Source: Arthrobacter sp. Leaf141 (lineage in GTDB: Bacteria; Actinomycetota; Actinomycetes; Actinomycetales; Micrococcaceae). From it: DNA of 64,000 nucleotides. The stretch spans positions 1,198 through 65,197 of the forward strand of contig NZ_LMOL01000003.1 in the NCBI RefSeq assembly GCF_001424565.1, read 5' to 3'. The notes below the pieces were generated by a model. The model did no database searches and was not told the DNA's origin. It worked only from the letters and a program-made list of their open reading frames with translations. Below, one piece after another: positions 1 through 8,523 of the stretch. How positions within the stretch are numbered: position 1 is the stretch's first letter; each line of letters opens with the position of its first letter. Made by a program: the position numbers and the translations under genes.

Positions 1-16
1 CCCGGAACATCGTCCC

Positions 17-72
17 TGCCGTCCGTGCCTGGAGCTTCGTTGCCGTCCATAACCCCAGCATAGGCAGGGGGT
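17..72. repeat. 56-bp imperfect direct repeat, copy 1
   Basis: The first 19 bases, 17-35, are identical to 141-159. Both copies then carry CCGTCCATAA, and both end in CAGGGGGT at base 56. The copies are offset by 124 bp. Parts of the sequence between and after them also look alike (CCGAAACCGG against CCGAAATAGCC), so the duplication may have been about 124 bp long and since decayed. Confidence 0.7.
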
Positions 73-140
73 ACGACAACCGGATCCGACCCGAAACCGG
101 ACGGAGCGGCCCCGCAAACAGCAGCCGGAACGGAGTCCAC

Positions 141-196
141 TGCCGTCCGTGCCTGGAGCCTCTTCACCGTCCATAAAGGCAGCATAAACAGGGGGT
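141..196. repeat. 56-bp imperfect direct repeat, copy 2
   Basis: This is the second copy of the repeat at 17-72. It keeps the identical 19-base head (141-159) and the CAGGGGGT tail. No open frame or recognisable protein-binding motif explains it. It may be a relic of a tandem duplication upstream of the broken LuxR-type gene. Confidence 0.7.
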
Positions 197-317
197 GTGA
201 CCTTCCGGCTGGGCCCCGAAATAGCCAGGACATCAAGGCCCCGCCCGAAGCCGGCGCCAGTCCCAAGCGGTCTGCGGGACGGACCCTGGCACAATCCCGG
301 AACGGGACCGGAATCCC

Positions 318-845
318 GTGCTCCCTGACCAAGCCATCCTGACCCTAAGCCAAGGATTGGCAGTCGTCGGGTACAGCCCTTCAGCCAAGGCACGGCTGAC
401 AATGCTGCAGCCCGGACCCCCGCCACACCAGGGCGTGCCCGGCGAAGTGCTGAACGTGGCGGCACAACTGCTCGCGTGCGGGGCGGGCGGGGATAGGCAG
501 GCACCGGAAGCCCGGGTCTGCATCGGCTCCGGCAGGTGGCTGCGGGCAACCAGGATGGCTGCGCTCTCCGCCGGCAGCACGTCGCCACTCGCAGTCACAA
601 TCCATGGCTGTTCGCCGGCGGCGAGGCTGGACATGTTTGCCCGGTGCTTCGGCCTGACCCGGCCACAAGGGGAACTGCTCGACCTGGCCGCCGCGGGGGC
701 CAGGACTGCTGCCATCGCGGCAGCCCAGGCGGTCAGCCCCTATACGGTCCGGGACCAGATCAAGCAGATCTCCCAGACAGGCGCCGTCCACAGCCGCGCG
801 TCACTGCTGGCACTGGCCATGGGCACAGCGCCCCGGCTCTCCTGA
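318..845 (+). pseudogene. LuxR-type HTH regulator, N-terminally truncated remnant
   Basis: The frame from GTG 318 encodes about 175 residues. The last 65 or so read as a LuxR-type helix-turn-helix (FGLTRPQGELLDLAAAG, then SPYTVRDQIKQIS, then SRASLLALAMG). The preceding part (VLNVAAQLLA, GSGRWLRATR, LAVTIHG, RLDMFARCFGL) resembles the middle of longer actinobacterial LuxR-family regulators of 350 residues or more. The expected N-terminal half is missing, because the frame closes at 222-224. The usual LTPRE-type start of the HTH is altered (LTRPQG). This looks like a 5'-deleted, decaying gene rather than a working regulator, though a short HTH protein cannot be excluded. Confidence 0.6.
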
Positions 846-962
846 AACACATACCCAAACATCACGCACCACAGGACCAGCAAAGCTTCCGGCAAAGTGT
901 GCAGCCCGGACTCGACCAACCATTTCCACCTCAACCGGTAACGCACAAAAGGACGAAGCGCC

Positions 963-1229
963 CTATCCGCCGGCAAACGGCGGCAGCACGTCAACGGTGT
1001 CGTCGGCGCCGACAACCGTGGACCGGTCCCGGACTGCCACCTCGTTCAACAGGAAGCTGGAGCGGGCCAGGATGCGTGGCAGCGGGGGAGTGCCTGCGGG
1101 CGGCGCACTCCGTTCCACGGCTTCGATTGCCGCCAGGAGGTCGGCAACGGACGCGCCGGCGGGCAAGGTGAAGGACTCTTCCTCCAGGCCTGCGGCAGCG
1201 CGCGCGGCAGCGAAGTATCGTACGTTCAT
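963..1229 (-). CDS. moaD: Molybdopterin synthase sulfur-carrier subunit MoaD
   Basis: An 88-residue ubiquitin-fold protein (MNVRYFAAARAAAG...) ending in the diagnostic Gly-Gly (PPFAGG). In the family this C-terminus is thiocarboxylated and donates sulfur to precursor Z, which becomes molybdopterin within the MoaD-MoaE complex. The start at 1229 is chosen because the conserved MNVRYFA begins there; an upstream in-frame ATG would add 34 residues lying inside moaA. It follows moaA after 5 bases, so the two are almost certainly one transcript. The partner moaE is on the opposite strand at 6520-6999. Confidence 0.9.
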   Translation of the reverse strand: MNVRYFAAARAAAGLEEESFTLPAGASVADLLAAIEAVERSAPPAGTPPLPRILARSSFLLNEVAVRDRSTVVGADDTVDVLPPFAGG

Positions 1230-1234
1230 TGCTG

Positions 1235-2362
1235 TCAGCCCCCGATGGCGCTCATGCTGCGATCCGGTTGGACAAAGTCCGGAGCGTCGAGTCCCACGTG
1301 GTCCATGCCGTGGGCTTTGGGTTTGATCCACATGGCATCCTGCCAGCGCCGGGCCAGGGCATCATCGTCAGCCCCGGAGCGCAGCAGGCCCAGCAGGTCG
1401 AATTCCTCGCGCGAGAACAGGCAGCTCATGATCTTGCCTTCGGCGGTGATCCGGGTCCGACGGCAATCGGAACAGAACGGCTCCGTGACGGAGGCGATAA
1501 TTCCCACGGTGCCCACCACCGGTCCGGACTGATCCGCGGTCCCGGGCTCCCGGCGTCGTACTTCAAAGCGTTCCGCCGGTGCGCCGTCACGTGCGCGGCC
1601 GTCCGGGCTGAGGACAAAGTCCTTGGAGAGCAGTTCGCGGATCTCCGCCGCTGTGATCATGTTGCGCCGGGTCCAGCCGTGGTCGGCGTCCAGCGGCATC
1701 TGTTCGATGAACCGCAGCTCGTACCCGCGCTCCACCGCCCAGGCGAGGAGCGAGGGGGATGCGGCGTCGTTGATGCCGCGCATCAGCACCGCGTTGATCT
1801 TGACGGGTCCCAGGCCCGCAGCCCACGCCGCGTCCACGCCCGCCAGCACCTGGTCCAGGAACGGCCGGCGGGTCAGCTGCGTAAAAGTTTCCTCATGCAA
1901 AGTATCCAGCGACACGTTGATCCGGGTCAGGCCTGCAGCCTTGAGCGGCGCAGCTTTTTTGGCCAGCCCAACACCGTTGGTGGTCATGGAAATGGGAAGG
2001 TCCGGGTGGTTGCGCCGCAGCGCCGAGATGATGTCCACGAGGTCGTGGCGCACCAGCGGTTCGCCGCCGGTCAGCCGCAGTTCGCGGACGCCCAGGTGGT
2101 CCACGCCGATCCTGACAATCCGGATGATTTCGTCCGCCGACATCACTGCCTGCTTGGCCAGCCACTCCAGCCCTTCGGCCGGCATGCAATAGGTGCAGCG
2201 AAGGTTGCACTTGTCCGTCAGGGACAGCCGCATGTCGGTGGCGCGACGGCCGTAACGGTCAGCGAGTCCCGCCGGGGCGTCTGACGGCCGGGCCGGGGGC
2301 ACGCCGGGGCCCTCCTGGTCTGTCCCCTCCCGGGGCTGCGGCATGCCTAGCTGGACACTCAT
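1235..2362 (-). CDS. moaA: GTP 3',8-cyclase MoaA (radical SAM)
   Basis: 375 residues. Catalyses the first step of molybdenum-cofactor synthesis, converting GTP to the cyclic pterin precursor together with MoaC. The N-terminal radical SAM cluster motif is C52-x3-C56-x2-C59 (CNLRCTYC). A second cluster motif near the C-terminus uses C297, C300 and C314. The protein ends in Gly-Gly, as functional MoaA proteins do. The first 40 residues are a poorly conserved extension. The start at 2362 is supported by TAGCCT placed six bases upstream, giving a leaderless mRNA. It is divergent from the molybdoenzyme gene and is followed by moaD. Confidence 0.95.
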   Translation of the reverse strand: MSVQLGMPQPREGTDQEGPGVPPARPSDAPAGLADRYGRRATDMRLSLTDKCNLRCTYCMPAEGLEWLAKQAVMSADEIIRIVRIGVDHLGVRELRLTGGEPLVRHDLVDIISALRRNHPDLPISMTTNGVGLAKKAAPLKAAGLTRINVSLDTLHEETFTQLTRRPFLDQVLAGVDAAWAAGLGPVKINAVLMRGINDAASPSLLAWAVERGYELRFIEQMPLDADHGWTRRNMITAAEIRELLSKDFVLSPDGRARDGAPAERFEVRRREPGTADQSGPVVGTVGIIASVTEPFCSDCRRTRITAEGKIMSCLFSREEFDLLGLLRSGADDDALARRWQDAMWIKPKAHGMDHVGLDAPDFVQPDRSMSAIGG

Positions 2363-2374
2363 GATTTCAGGCTA
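2363..2374 (-). promoter_or_regulatory. Leaderless promoter of moaA
   Basis: On the minus strand TAGCCT is followed by six bases and then the moaA ATG. This TANNNT-N6-ATG spacing puts transcription start at or next to the A of the start codon. It lies back to back with the promoter of the gene starting at 2478. Confidence 0.65.
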
Positions 2375-2465
2375 CGCCACCCCGGCAAGGACGCCATACC
2401 AGATGACGGACCTGACCGTTTCCAGTGAATCCCCGGATGCCGCCGCCGGGGGCAAATTACCGCCC

Positions 2466-2477
2466 TATGCTGGGTTT
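2466..2477 (+). promoter_or_regulatory. Leaderless promoter of the molybdoenzyme gene
   Basis: TATGCT at 2466-2471, then six bases, then GTG at 2478. This spacing argues for the GTG at 2478 as the true start rather than in-frame ATGs further upstream (2343, 2403), which would lie at or before the -10 element and partly inside moaA. Confidence 0.6.
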
Positions 2478-4202
2478 GTGGATATCTCCCGGAACGATCA
2501 GGCAACGCACGACGGCGGCGCTGGCGGTGGGCGGGCAGGTGGCAGTTCTTCGCCGTCGGGCCCGGGCGCGGGGCAGGAAAGCGGTCCGCGCACGGCCCGG
2601 GAAAATGGCCGGGAACAGGCGCAGGAGTCCACCCAGGCGGCCGCACCCCCAACCGTCCCGGTGTCCCGTTCCCGCTACGCCGCAGCCGCCGGAGTGGTGG
2701 CCGTGGGAGCGGCAGTTGTTGTGGGGGAGACGCTCGCCGGGCTGGTGAGCCCATCCCTGTCACCCCTGACCGCTGTCGGCGGCTCGGTGATCGACGCAGT
2801 TCCGCCCGGCGTGAAGGAATGGGCGATTTCGCTGTTCGGCACAGCAGACAAAGCGGCACTCCTGGTGGGCATGGCCCTGGTCATTGCGTTGCTGGCCGCC
2901 GTTGCCGGTGTGGTGGAGGACCGCCGCCGGTACGCCGGCGTGGCGATCGCAGGGATCTTCGGCCTCGCCGGCGTCGCTGCCGTCCTCACCCGGGCGCAGC
3001 TGACGCCCGTCGCCCTGGCCATGCCCGTGGTCACTGCGGTGGTTGCCGGTTTCCTGCTGAGCTTCCTCATCCGCAGGCTCCAGGCCTGGCTAGGGGCAAA
3101 GGAACCGGGAACTACGTCCGGCACTGTTGCCGCCAACCGCCGCCGCTTCCTGCAGGTGCTCGGTGGCGGCGCCGTGGCCACCGCCGTGGGCGGGACGCTG
3201 GCGGGGATCTGGCGGGACGCCGCGGACGGGGTCCGCGAAGCCAGGGCCCGCATCAGCCTCCCGTCACCCGCGGCCCCGGCACCGGCCATCCCCGCAGGAG
3301 CGGAGACAGGCCTGGCCGGCATGCAGCCGCTCGTTACGCCCAACGATGATTTCTACCGCATCGACACCGCACTCGCCGTACCCACCATCAACCCCGATAC
3401 GTGGACGCTGAAGGTCACCGGATTGGTGGACCGCAACGTGGAGCTCAGCTTCGCGGACCTGATGGCCAAGCCCCTGACCGAACGCCACGTCACCATCGCC
3501 TGCGTGTCCAACAACGTAGGTGGCGACCTGATCGGCAACGCCCGCTGGCTGGGCTGGCCCATCCGGGAACTCCTCGCCCTGGCCGGGCCGCAGGCCGGTG
3601 CTGACATGGTGCTCTCCCGCAGCGCTGATGGCTGGACCGCCGGCACACCCCTCGAAGCCCTCACCGACAACCGGGATGCCTTGCTCGCGGTGGGTATGAA
3701 CGGCGAGCCGCTGCCCGTGGAACACGGCTTTCCCGTCCGGATGATCGTCCCGGGCCTCTACGGCTACGTCTCCGCGACCAAATGGGTGACGGAACTGAAG
3801 CTGACGCGCTTCGCCGATGACGAGGGCTACTGGACGCCCCGCGGCTGGTCCGAACGCGGACCCATCAAGATCTCCTCCCGGATCGATGTCCCCCGCAGCA
3901 ACGCGTCCGTCGCTGCAGGCACAGTCATGGTGGGCGGGGTGGCCTGGGCCCAGCACACCGGCATCGGCAAAGTGGAAGTACGGATCAACCGCGGGCCGTG
4001 GCAGGAAGCCGGCCTGGCCCCCGGGATCTCCGTGGACACCTGGTACCAGTGGCAGCTCGGGGTGGACCTCACGCCCGGCCAGTACGAACTCCAGGTCCGG
4101 GCCACGGATCTCAACGGCAGGGCGCAGGACGAGGCAGGCAGGCCCGTCGCGCCGGACGGAGCCACGGGTTTCCATACGGTTAGAGTTGACGTGAAATCCT
4201 GA
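2478..4202 (+). CDS. Membrane-anchored sulfite-oxidase-family molybdenum enzyme with internal Tat motif
   Basis: 574 residues from GTG 2478. After a disordered Gly/Ser/Pro-rich head come four hydrophobic segments. Then comes a twin-arginine-like motif, NRRRFLQVLGGG (arginines about 221-223), leading into a fifth hydrophobic segment. The rest is an oxidoreductase molybdopterin-binding domain with the metal-ligand cysteine in HVTIACVSNNVGG (about Cys342), followed by the Ig-like dimerisation domain typical of sulfite oxidases. Multi-pass proteins of this kind use Sec for the first helices and Tat for the folded cofactor domain, so the catalytic domain should face outward. Substrate unknown. It overlaps the start of moeA (TGATG), so enzyme and cofactor genes are coupled. 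Confidence 0.85.
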   Translation: MDISRNDQATHDGGAGGGRAGGSSSPSGPGAGQESGPRTARENGREQAQESTQAAAPPTVPVSRSRYAAAAGVVAVGAAVVVGETLAGLVSPSLSPLTAVGGSVIDAVPPGVKEWAISLFGTADKAALLVGMALVIALLAAVAGVVEDRRRYAGVAIAGIFGLAGVAAVLTRAQLTPVALAMPVVTAVVAGFLLSFLIRRLQAWLGAKEPGTTSGTVAANRRRFLQVLGGGAVATAVGGTLAGIWRDAADGVREARARISLPSPAAPAPAIPAGAETGLAGMQPLVTPNDDFYRIDTALAVPTINPDTWTLKVTGLVDRNVELSFADLMAKPLTERHVTIACVSNNVGGDLIGNARWLGWPIRELLALAGPQAGADMVLSRSADGWTAGTPLEALTDNRDALLAVGMNGEPLPVEHGFPVRMIVPGLYGYVSATKWVTELKLTRFADDEGYWTPRGWSERGPIKISSRIDVPRSNASVAAGTVMVGGVAWAQHTGIGKVEVRINRGPWQEAGLAPGISVDTWYQWQLGVDLTPGQYELQVRATDLNGRAQDEAGRPVAPDGATGFHTVRVDVKS

Positions 4203-5467
4203 TGGCCGCAACCGAAGGCGCACCCATGACCAGCCAGCACTCCGCCGGCCATTCCCACCACGGCGCACGTTCCGTCGCCGCGCACACGGCTGCAGTGCGG
4301 CAACTGTTGACTGCACTCAGCTCCGACGGACGGACGGAAGTCCTTCCGCTGGTGCAGGCCCTGGGCCGTGCCCTGGTTGACGGGGTGATCGCCCCCGTCA
4401 GCCTGCCGCCCTTCGCCAATTCGCAGATGGACGGATACGCGGTGCGGTCCGCTGACGTGTCCGACGGCGGCGCGGAGCTCCGCATAGCCGCTCCCGTTCC
4501 AGCGGGGCAAAGTCCGCAGCCGCTGGCACCGGGAACGGCGGCACCCATCATGACCGGCGCTCCGATCCCGGCAGGTGCCGACGCCGTAGTACAGATCGAA
4601 CGCGCCGTTCCGGACCGTTTCCTGGCGCCGGGTGGGAAGGGGACCGTCCAGCTGCCGGCCGTGGCGCCGGGGACCTTTGTCCGGGCCACGGGCAGCGATG
4701 TGGCTGCCGGTCAGCAGGTACTGGCGGCGGGGACCTTCCTTGGCCCCGCGCAGTTGGGGCTCCTGGCAGCCCTGGGCCTCCCGGAGGCCACCGTGCACAG
4801 CAAAGTCACTGTGCTCCTGGTGACCACCGGCGACGAGGTAGTGGAACCGGGCAAACCCCTGGCGCCAGGGCGGATCTACGACGCCAACGGCACCCTCCTT
4901 GAAGCCGCCATGACGCAGGCGGGCCTGCGGGTGCTGCGTGCCGGCATCGCCACGGACAACCCGGTTCACTTCCGGGAACTGCTGCGCACCGAAGGCGCCG
5001 CAGCGGACCTGATCGTCACCACCGGCGGTGTCAGCAAGGGTGCCTACGAGGTGGTGCGGCAGGCCATGGCGGACGAACCCGTGGAGTTCCTGCACGTGGC
5101 CATGCAACCGGGCGGGCCCCAGGGCATCGGCACCTTCGACGGCATCCCGTTCCTTGGCTTTCCGGGAAACCCGGTCAGCGCCCTGGTGTCCTTTGAGATG
5201 TTCCTCCGCCCGGCGCTTTCGGCACTGTTCGGCTCACCCGCCGTCAGGCTGCCGCTCCGGGCCAGGCTGGGCCACAGCCTGTCCTCGCCGGCAAACAAGC
5301 ACCAGGTCCGCCGCGGCAGCCTCGCCCCGGACGGCACGGTCCGGCTGGAGGGTGGCGAAAGCTCGCACCTCCTGCACGCCCTGGCAGGCTCCAACGTCCT
5401 GGTACACGTCCCGGAGGGCGTCTCCGCGCTCGGCGCAGGGGAAGAGGTGGAAGTATGGATGCTGTGA
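4202..5467 (+). CDS. moeA: Molybdopterin molybdenumtransferase MoeA
   Basis: 421 residues. Inserts molybdate into adenylylated molybdopterin. Family signatures are SQMDGYAVR near residue 80, [18 protein letters not shown], the MPT-binding loop TTGDEVV, and TTGGVSKG followed by [17 protein letters not shown]. The C-terminal beta-barrel domain IV closes the protein. The ATG at 4202 overlaps the stop codon of the preceding molybdoenzyme gene, a sign of translational coupling. It shares 13 bases with moaC. Some actinobacteria have several moeA copies; whether another exists outside this window is not visible. Confidence 0.93.
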   Translation: MAATEGAPMTSQHSAGHSHHGARSVAAHTAAVRQLLTALSSDGRTEVLPLVQALGRALVDGVIAPVSLPPFANSQMDGYAVRSADVSDGGAELRIAAPVPAGQSPQPLAPGTAAPIMTGAPIPAGADAVVQIERAVPDRFLAPGGKGTVQLPAVAPGTFVRATGSDVAAGQQVLAAGTFLGPAQLGLLAALGLPEATVHSKVTVLLVTTGDEVVEPGKPLAPGRIYDANGTLLEAAMTQAGLRVLRAGIATDNPVHFRELLRTEGAAADLIVTTGGVSKGAYEVVRQAMADEPVEFLHVAMQPGGPQGIGTFDGIPFLGFPGNPVSALVSFEMFLRPALSALFGSPAVRLPLRARLGHSLSSPANKHQVRRGSLAPDGTVRLEGGESSHLLHALAGSNVLVHVPEGVSALGAGEEVEVWML

Positions 5468-5949
5468 ATCCTGAACCGATCCCTGCCGCCCTGACGCACC
5501 TGCGTACCGATGGCAGCGCCCAGATGGTGGATGTCTCCGCCAAGGCCGAGACCACCCGCGAGGCCACCGCCACCGCCACCGTGCAGACCACCGCCGAAGT
5601 AATGGGCCTGCTCGGCTCCGGAGGACTGCCCAAGGGCGATGCGCTCGCCGTCGCCCGTGTGGCCGGCATTATGGCCGCCAAAAAGACCCCCGAGCTCATC
5701 CCGTTGTGCCACCCCTTGCCGCTGGCGAAGGTCACCGTTGACTTTGAACTGGAAGCAGCGGCCGTCACCGTGAACGCCACCGTTAAGACCCGAGGCGTCA
5801 CCGGGGTGGAGATGGAAGCACTCACCGCGGTAAGTGTCGCGGCCCTCAGCGTGTACGACATGATCAAGGCCGTGGACAAACACGCGGTCCTGACGGACAT
5901 CAAGGTCCTCGCGAAAAGCGGCGGCAAGAGCGGAGACTGGACCCTGTGA
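5455..5949 (+). CDS. moaC: Cyclic pyranopterin monophosphate synthase MoaC
   Basis: 164 residues, the normal family length. MoaC converts the MoaA product to cyclic pyranopterin monophosphate. Recognisable blocks are [14 protein letters not shown] near the N-terminus, [10 protein letters not shown] with the active-site histidine, [27 protein letters not shown], and a late lysine-rich GGKSG. It begins inside the end of moeA and its stop overlaps the GTG of the next gene, so moeA-moaC-mog-moaE form a tightly packed unit. Confidence 0.95.
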   Translation: MDAVNPEPIPAALTHLRTDGSAQMVDVSAKAETTREATATATVQTTAEVMGLLGSGGLPKGDALAVARVAGIMAAKKTPELIPLCHPLPLAKVTVDFELEAAAVTVNATVKTRGVTGVEMEALTAVSVAALSVYDMIKAVDKHAVLTDIKVLAKSGGKSGDWTL

Positions 5950-6530
5950 GCATAACGCCCCATGAAGTGAACAGTACGGATACTACCAGGGTCCCTGGCG
6001 GGGATACCGCGCGCCCTGCCGTTCCGGCGGAACCGCACACCCACGGTGAGGTGCAGGGCCGCAAAGCCGGTGTGGTGATCGCCTCCACGCGGGCCGCCGC
6101 CGGAATCTACACCGACGAAACCGGCCCCGTGATCACCGACTGGCTGACCGAACACGGCTTTGAGGTGTTTCCCGCCATGGTGGTTCCCGACGGCGAGCCC
6201 GTGGGCGCAGCCATCCGCGCCCTGCTGACCCAGCACCCCGCCGTCGTGATTACCAGCGGCGGCACGGGCCTCAGCCCGGACGACCGCACCCCTGACGTCA
6301 CCCTGCCCCTCCTGGACCGGGAAATCCCGGGCATTATGGAGGCCATCCGGCGCGCCGGAACGGAAAAGACCCCGCTTGCAGCGCTCAGCCGCGGGCACGC
6401 AGGTGCGTCCGGCAGCACCTTCATCGTCAACCTGCCGGGCTCGCCCAAGGGGGTCATGGACGGCCTGCACGTCCTGGATCCCGTGCTGGGTCACCTCTGC
6501 GACCAACTGGACGGCGGACATGGCCACTGA
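5946..6530 (+). CDS. mog: MogA/MoaB-family molybdopterin adenylyltransferase
   Basis: 194 residues from GTG 5946. Activates molybdopterin by adenylylation before MoeA inserts molybdenum. The first 35 residues are a variable extension. The conserved core starts at [12 protein letters not shown] and includes [17 protein letters not shown] (the MPT-binding GGTG) and [11 protein letters not shown] near the end. MogA and MoaB are hard to separate on sequence alone. The neighbourhood and the presence of MoeA argue for the adenylyltransferase role. It overlaps moaC by 4 bases and moaE by 11. Confidence 0.88.
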   Translation: MSITPHEVNSTDTTRVPGGDTARPAVPAEPHTHGEVQGRKAGVVIASTRAAAGIYTDETGPVITDWLTEHGFEVFPAMVVPDGEPVGAAIRALLTQHPAVVITSGGTGLSPDDRTPDVTLPLLDREIPGIMEAIRRAGTEKTPLAALSRGHAGASGSTFIVNLPGSPKGVMDGLHVLDPVLGHLCDQLDGGHGH

Positions 6531-6999
6531 ATCAACCTTCGAGGTGGTCTCCGCGGTCCTGAGCGCCGACCCCATTTCCGTGGACCACGCCATCGCGGCC
6601 GTGGAAAGCGACACCGCCGGCGCCGTGGTCAGCTTCTCCGGCGTGGTCCGCAACCACGACGGCGGCAAGCCCGTGGACCGGCTCAGCTACAGCGCGCACC
6701 CCACCGCGCACCAGGTGATGGCCGACGTCGTTGCCCGCCTTGTGGCGGAGCAGTCGGCCGCCGCTGGGGGAGCGGAAACCGGCGCGCCCGCCCAACCGGT
6801 CAGGATCTGGGCCGCGCACCGGATCGGTACGCTGGAAATCGGCGACCCCGCCCTGGTCTGCGCCGTCTCCGCCGCCCACCGCGGCCAGGCTTTCGCGGTC
6901 TGCTCGGAACTGGTGGACCGGATCAAGGACCAGGTGCCCATCTGGAAGGAACAGTTCTTCTCCGACGGCACCGTGGAATGGGTGGGCGCCGGCAGCTGA
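6520..6999 (+). CDS. moaE: Molybdopterin synthase catalytic subunit MoaE
   Basis: 159 residues. The large subunit of molybdopterin synthase, which transfers sulfur from MoaD thiocarboxylate to the precursor. Visible signatures are [34 protein letters not shown]-type (here [14 protein letters not shown]) and the lysine-bearing [20 protein letters not shown] at the C-terminus. ATG 6520 is chosen because the conserved sequence begins there; an earlier in-frame start would lie deep inside mog. It is the last gene of the Moco block, with a 107-base gap before dapB. Confidence 0.93.
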   Translation: MATESTFEVVSAVLSADPISVDHAIAAVESDTAGAVVSFSGVVRNHDGGKPVDRLSYSAHPTAHQVMADVVARLVAEQSAAAGGAETGAPAQPVRIWAAHRIGTLEIGDPALVCAVSAAHRGQAFAVCSELVDRIKDQVPIWKEQFFSDGTVEWVGAGS

Positions 7000-7094
7000 C
7001 CGGCGCCACGGAGAGGCTTCCCGGACCGCCGCTCACTGCTGTTCCTGCGAGGTAACGCACACCGCCCGGTTCCAGCGCGCGCCGGGCCCACCGG

Positions 7095-7106
7095 TAGGGT
7101 TAACCC
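7095..7106 (+). promoter_or_regulatory. Leaderless promoter of dapB
   Basis: TAGGGT at 7095-7100, six bases, then ATG at 7107. No ribosome-binding site could fit, so dapB is predicted to be translated from a leaderless mRNA. Confidence 0.65.
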
Positions 7107-7877
7107 ATGACCCAAAAACACCCCGATCCCAAGCTGGTGGCCGTGCTGGGCGCCAATGGCCGTATGGGCGCCGAAGCCGTAAAAGCCATCAACGCAGCAG
7201 CGGACATGGAGCTTGTCGCGGCACTGGGCCGCGGCGATTCCCTGGACCGGGTTGCCGCCGCAGGCGCGCAGTATGTGGTGGACCTGACGGTTCCCGAAAG
7301 CACCGAGGAGAACGTCCGCTTCGCCGTGGAGCACAACATGCACGCTGTGGTGGGCACCACGGGCTGGGATGCCCACCGGCTCTCCGCCCTGGAGGCCCTG
7401 CTGGCGGAGCATCCGGAAACCGGGGTGCTGATTGCGCCCAACTTTGCCCTGGGCTCTGTGCTTGCGTCCGCGTTCGCGGCCAAGGCTTCCCGTTACTTTG
7501 AATCGGTGGAGATCATCGAGCTGCACCACCCGGACAAGGTGGATGCCCCGTCCGGTACCGCCGTGCGCACCGCCCAGCTGATCGCGGCCGAGCGCAGTGC
7601 CGCGAAGGTGCCGGCCAGCCCCGACGCCACCACCAGCGAACTTGCCGGCGCCCGCGGCTGCGACGTCGACGGGGTCCGCGTGCACAGCGTCCGCCTCCGC
7701 GGCCTGGTGGCGCACCAGGAAGTCTTGCTGGGCGGACCCGGTGAGCAGTTCACCCTCCGGCACGACTCCTTCGACCGGGCGTCCTTTATGCCCGGCGTCC
7801 TGCTGGGTGTCCGCAGCGTTGCGGACCACCCCGGCCTGACCGTGGGCCTGGACGGCTACCTGGATCTGGGGCTGTAG
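7107..7877 (+). CDS. dapB: 4-hydroxy-tetrahydrodipicolinate reductase DapB
   Basis: 256 residues. Reduces the DapA product in lysine and meso-diaminopimelate synthesis. The N-terminal nucleotide-binding loop is VLGANGRMGAEAV. VVGTTGWD and the catalytic and substrate-binding HHPDKVDAPSGTA (about residues 136-148) are intact, and the C-terminal MPGVLLGVRSV is family-typical. The leaderless promoter supports the ATG at 7107. It is followed after 3 bases by a membrane-protein gene. dapA is 2.5 kb further on. Confidence 0.96.
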   Translation: MTQKHPDPKLVAVLGANGRMGAEAVKAINAAADMELVAALGRGDSLDRVAAAGAQYVVDLTVPESTEENVRFAVEHNMHAVVGTTGWDAHRLSALEALLAEHPETGVLIAPNFALGSVLASAFAAKASRYFESVEIIELHHPDKVDAPSGTAVRTAQLIAAERSAAKVPASPDATTSELAGARGCDVDGVRVHSVRLRGLVAHQEVLLGGPGEQFTLRHDSFDRASFMPGVLLGVRSVADHPGLTVGLDGYLDLGL

Positions 7878-7880
7878 GCA

Positions 7881-8360
7881 GTGAAGGCGTTTTTTGCGGG
7901 ATTCCGAAAGAACCGCACCAAAATCTGGGTTGGCGCGGTTACGCTGCTGCTGGTGTTCTACCTTGTGGTGTCGTTCCAGCGCTCCATCCTGCTGCTGGCG
8001 GACAACAACCTGGCGGCCAAGGCGATCGGTGCCGCCTACCTGGTGCTCCCCGTCATTGGCGCCTGGGCCATGATCCGTGAGCTGATGTTTGGTGCCCGCA
8101 CCGAGCAGATGGCCAATGTCCTCGCCGCCGAGGGTGGCCTGCCCGTGGACGACCTGCCCCGCACACCTGCGGGCCGGATCATCAGGTCCGCCGCTGATGC
8201 CGAATTCGAAAAATACAAAGCCGAAGCCGAGGCTGCCCCCGGTGACTGGCGTTCCTGGTTCAGGCTCAGCTGCGCCTATGACGCCGCGGGCGACCGGAAA
8301 CGTGCCCGCGCCTCGATGCGTGATGCCGTCAAGCTGTTCCAGGGCAAAGTCCCCGCCTGA
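7881..8360 (+). CDS. Two-helix membrane protein with TPR-like tail, function unknown
   Basis: 159 residues from GTG 7881, three bases after dapB, so probably co-transcribed. Two hydrophobic helices (IWVGAVTLLLVFYLVVSF and AIGAAYLVLPVIGAWAMI) form a hairpin. The soluble C-terminal half includes GDWRSWFRLSCAYDAAGDRKRARASMRDAVKLF, which looks like one tetratricopeptide-type repeat. I do not recognise a named family beyond actinobacterial hypothetical membrane proteins. A scaffolding role is only a guess from the TPR-like helix pair. Confidence 0.75.
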   Translation: MKAFFAGFRKNRTKIWVGAVTLLLVFYLVVSFQRSILLLADNNLAAKAIGAAYLVLPVIGAWAMIRELMFGARTEQMANVLAAEGGLPVDDLPRTPAGRIIRSAADAEFEKYKAEAEAAPGDWRSWFRLSCAYDAAGDRKRARASMRDAVKLFQGKVPA

Positions 8361-8481
8361 CAGGGTGGTGTGCGCTGACCCGGTGCGGCGCACTGAGGGG
8401 TGCCACACGCTTAGCCGGTGCGGTGCGGCCGGTTGCCCTGGAGTTCGTCCCGGGAATTCCCAGGGGTGCGTTCGGGCATGG

Positions 8482-8523
8482 CAGCCGGCCTGGGTCAGCC
8501 GGCCTGGGTCAGCCGGCCTGGCT
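8482..8523. repeat. 14-bp tandem repeat, three copies
   Basis: CAGCCGGCCTGGGT occurs at 8482-8495 and 8496-8509, and again, diverging at its end, from 8510. The last codons and the stop of the minus-strand acyltransferase gene lie in this array. Because 14 is not a multiple of three, a change in copy number would alter that protein's C-terminus. Confidence 0.8.

Larger units (their letters stand above)
1..317. other. Non-coding or decayed stretch with a direct repeat
   Basis: No convincing gene is visible here on either strand. The only clear structure is a direct repeat at 17-72 and 141-196, described separately. The stretch runs into the truncated LuxR-type frame that begins near 318, and the frame upstream of that start closes at a TAG at 222-224. 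The region is therefore best read as decayed or intergenic DNA. Confidence 0.5.
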
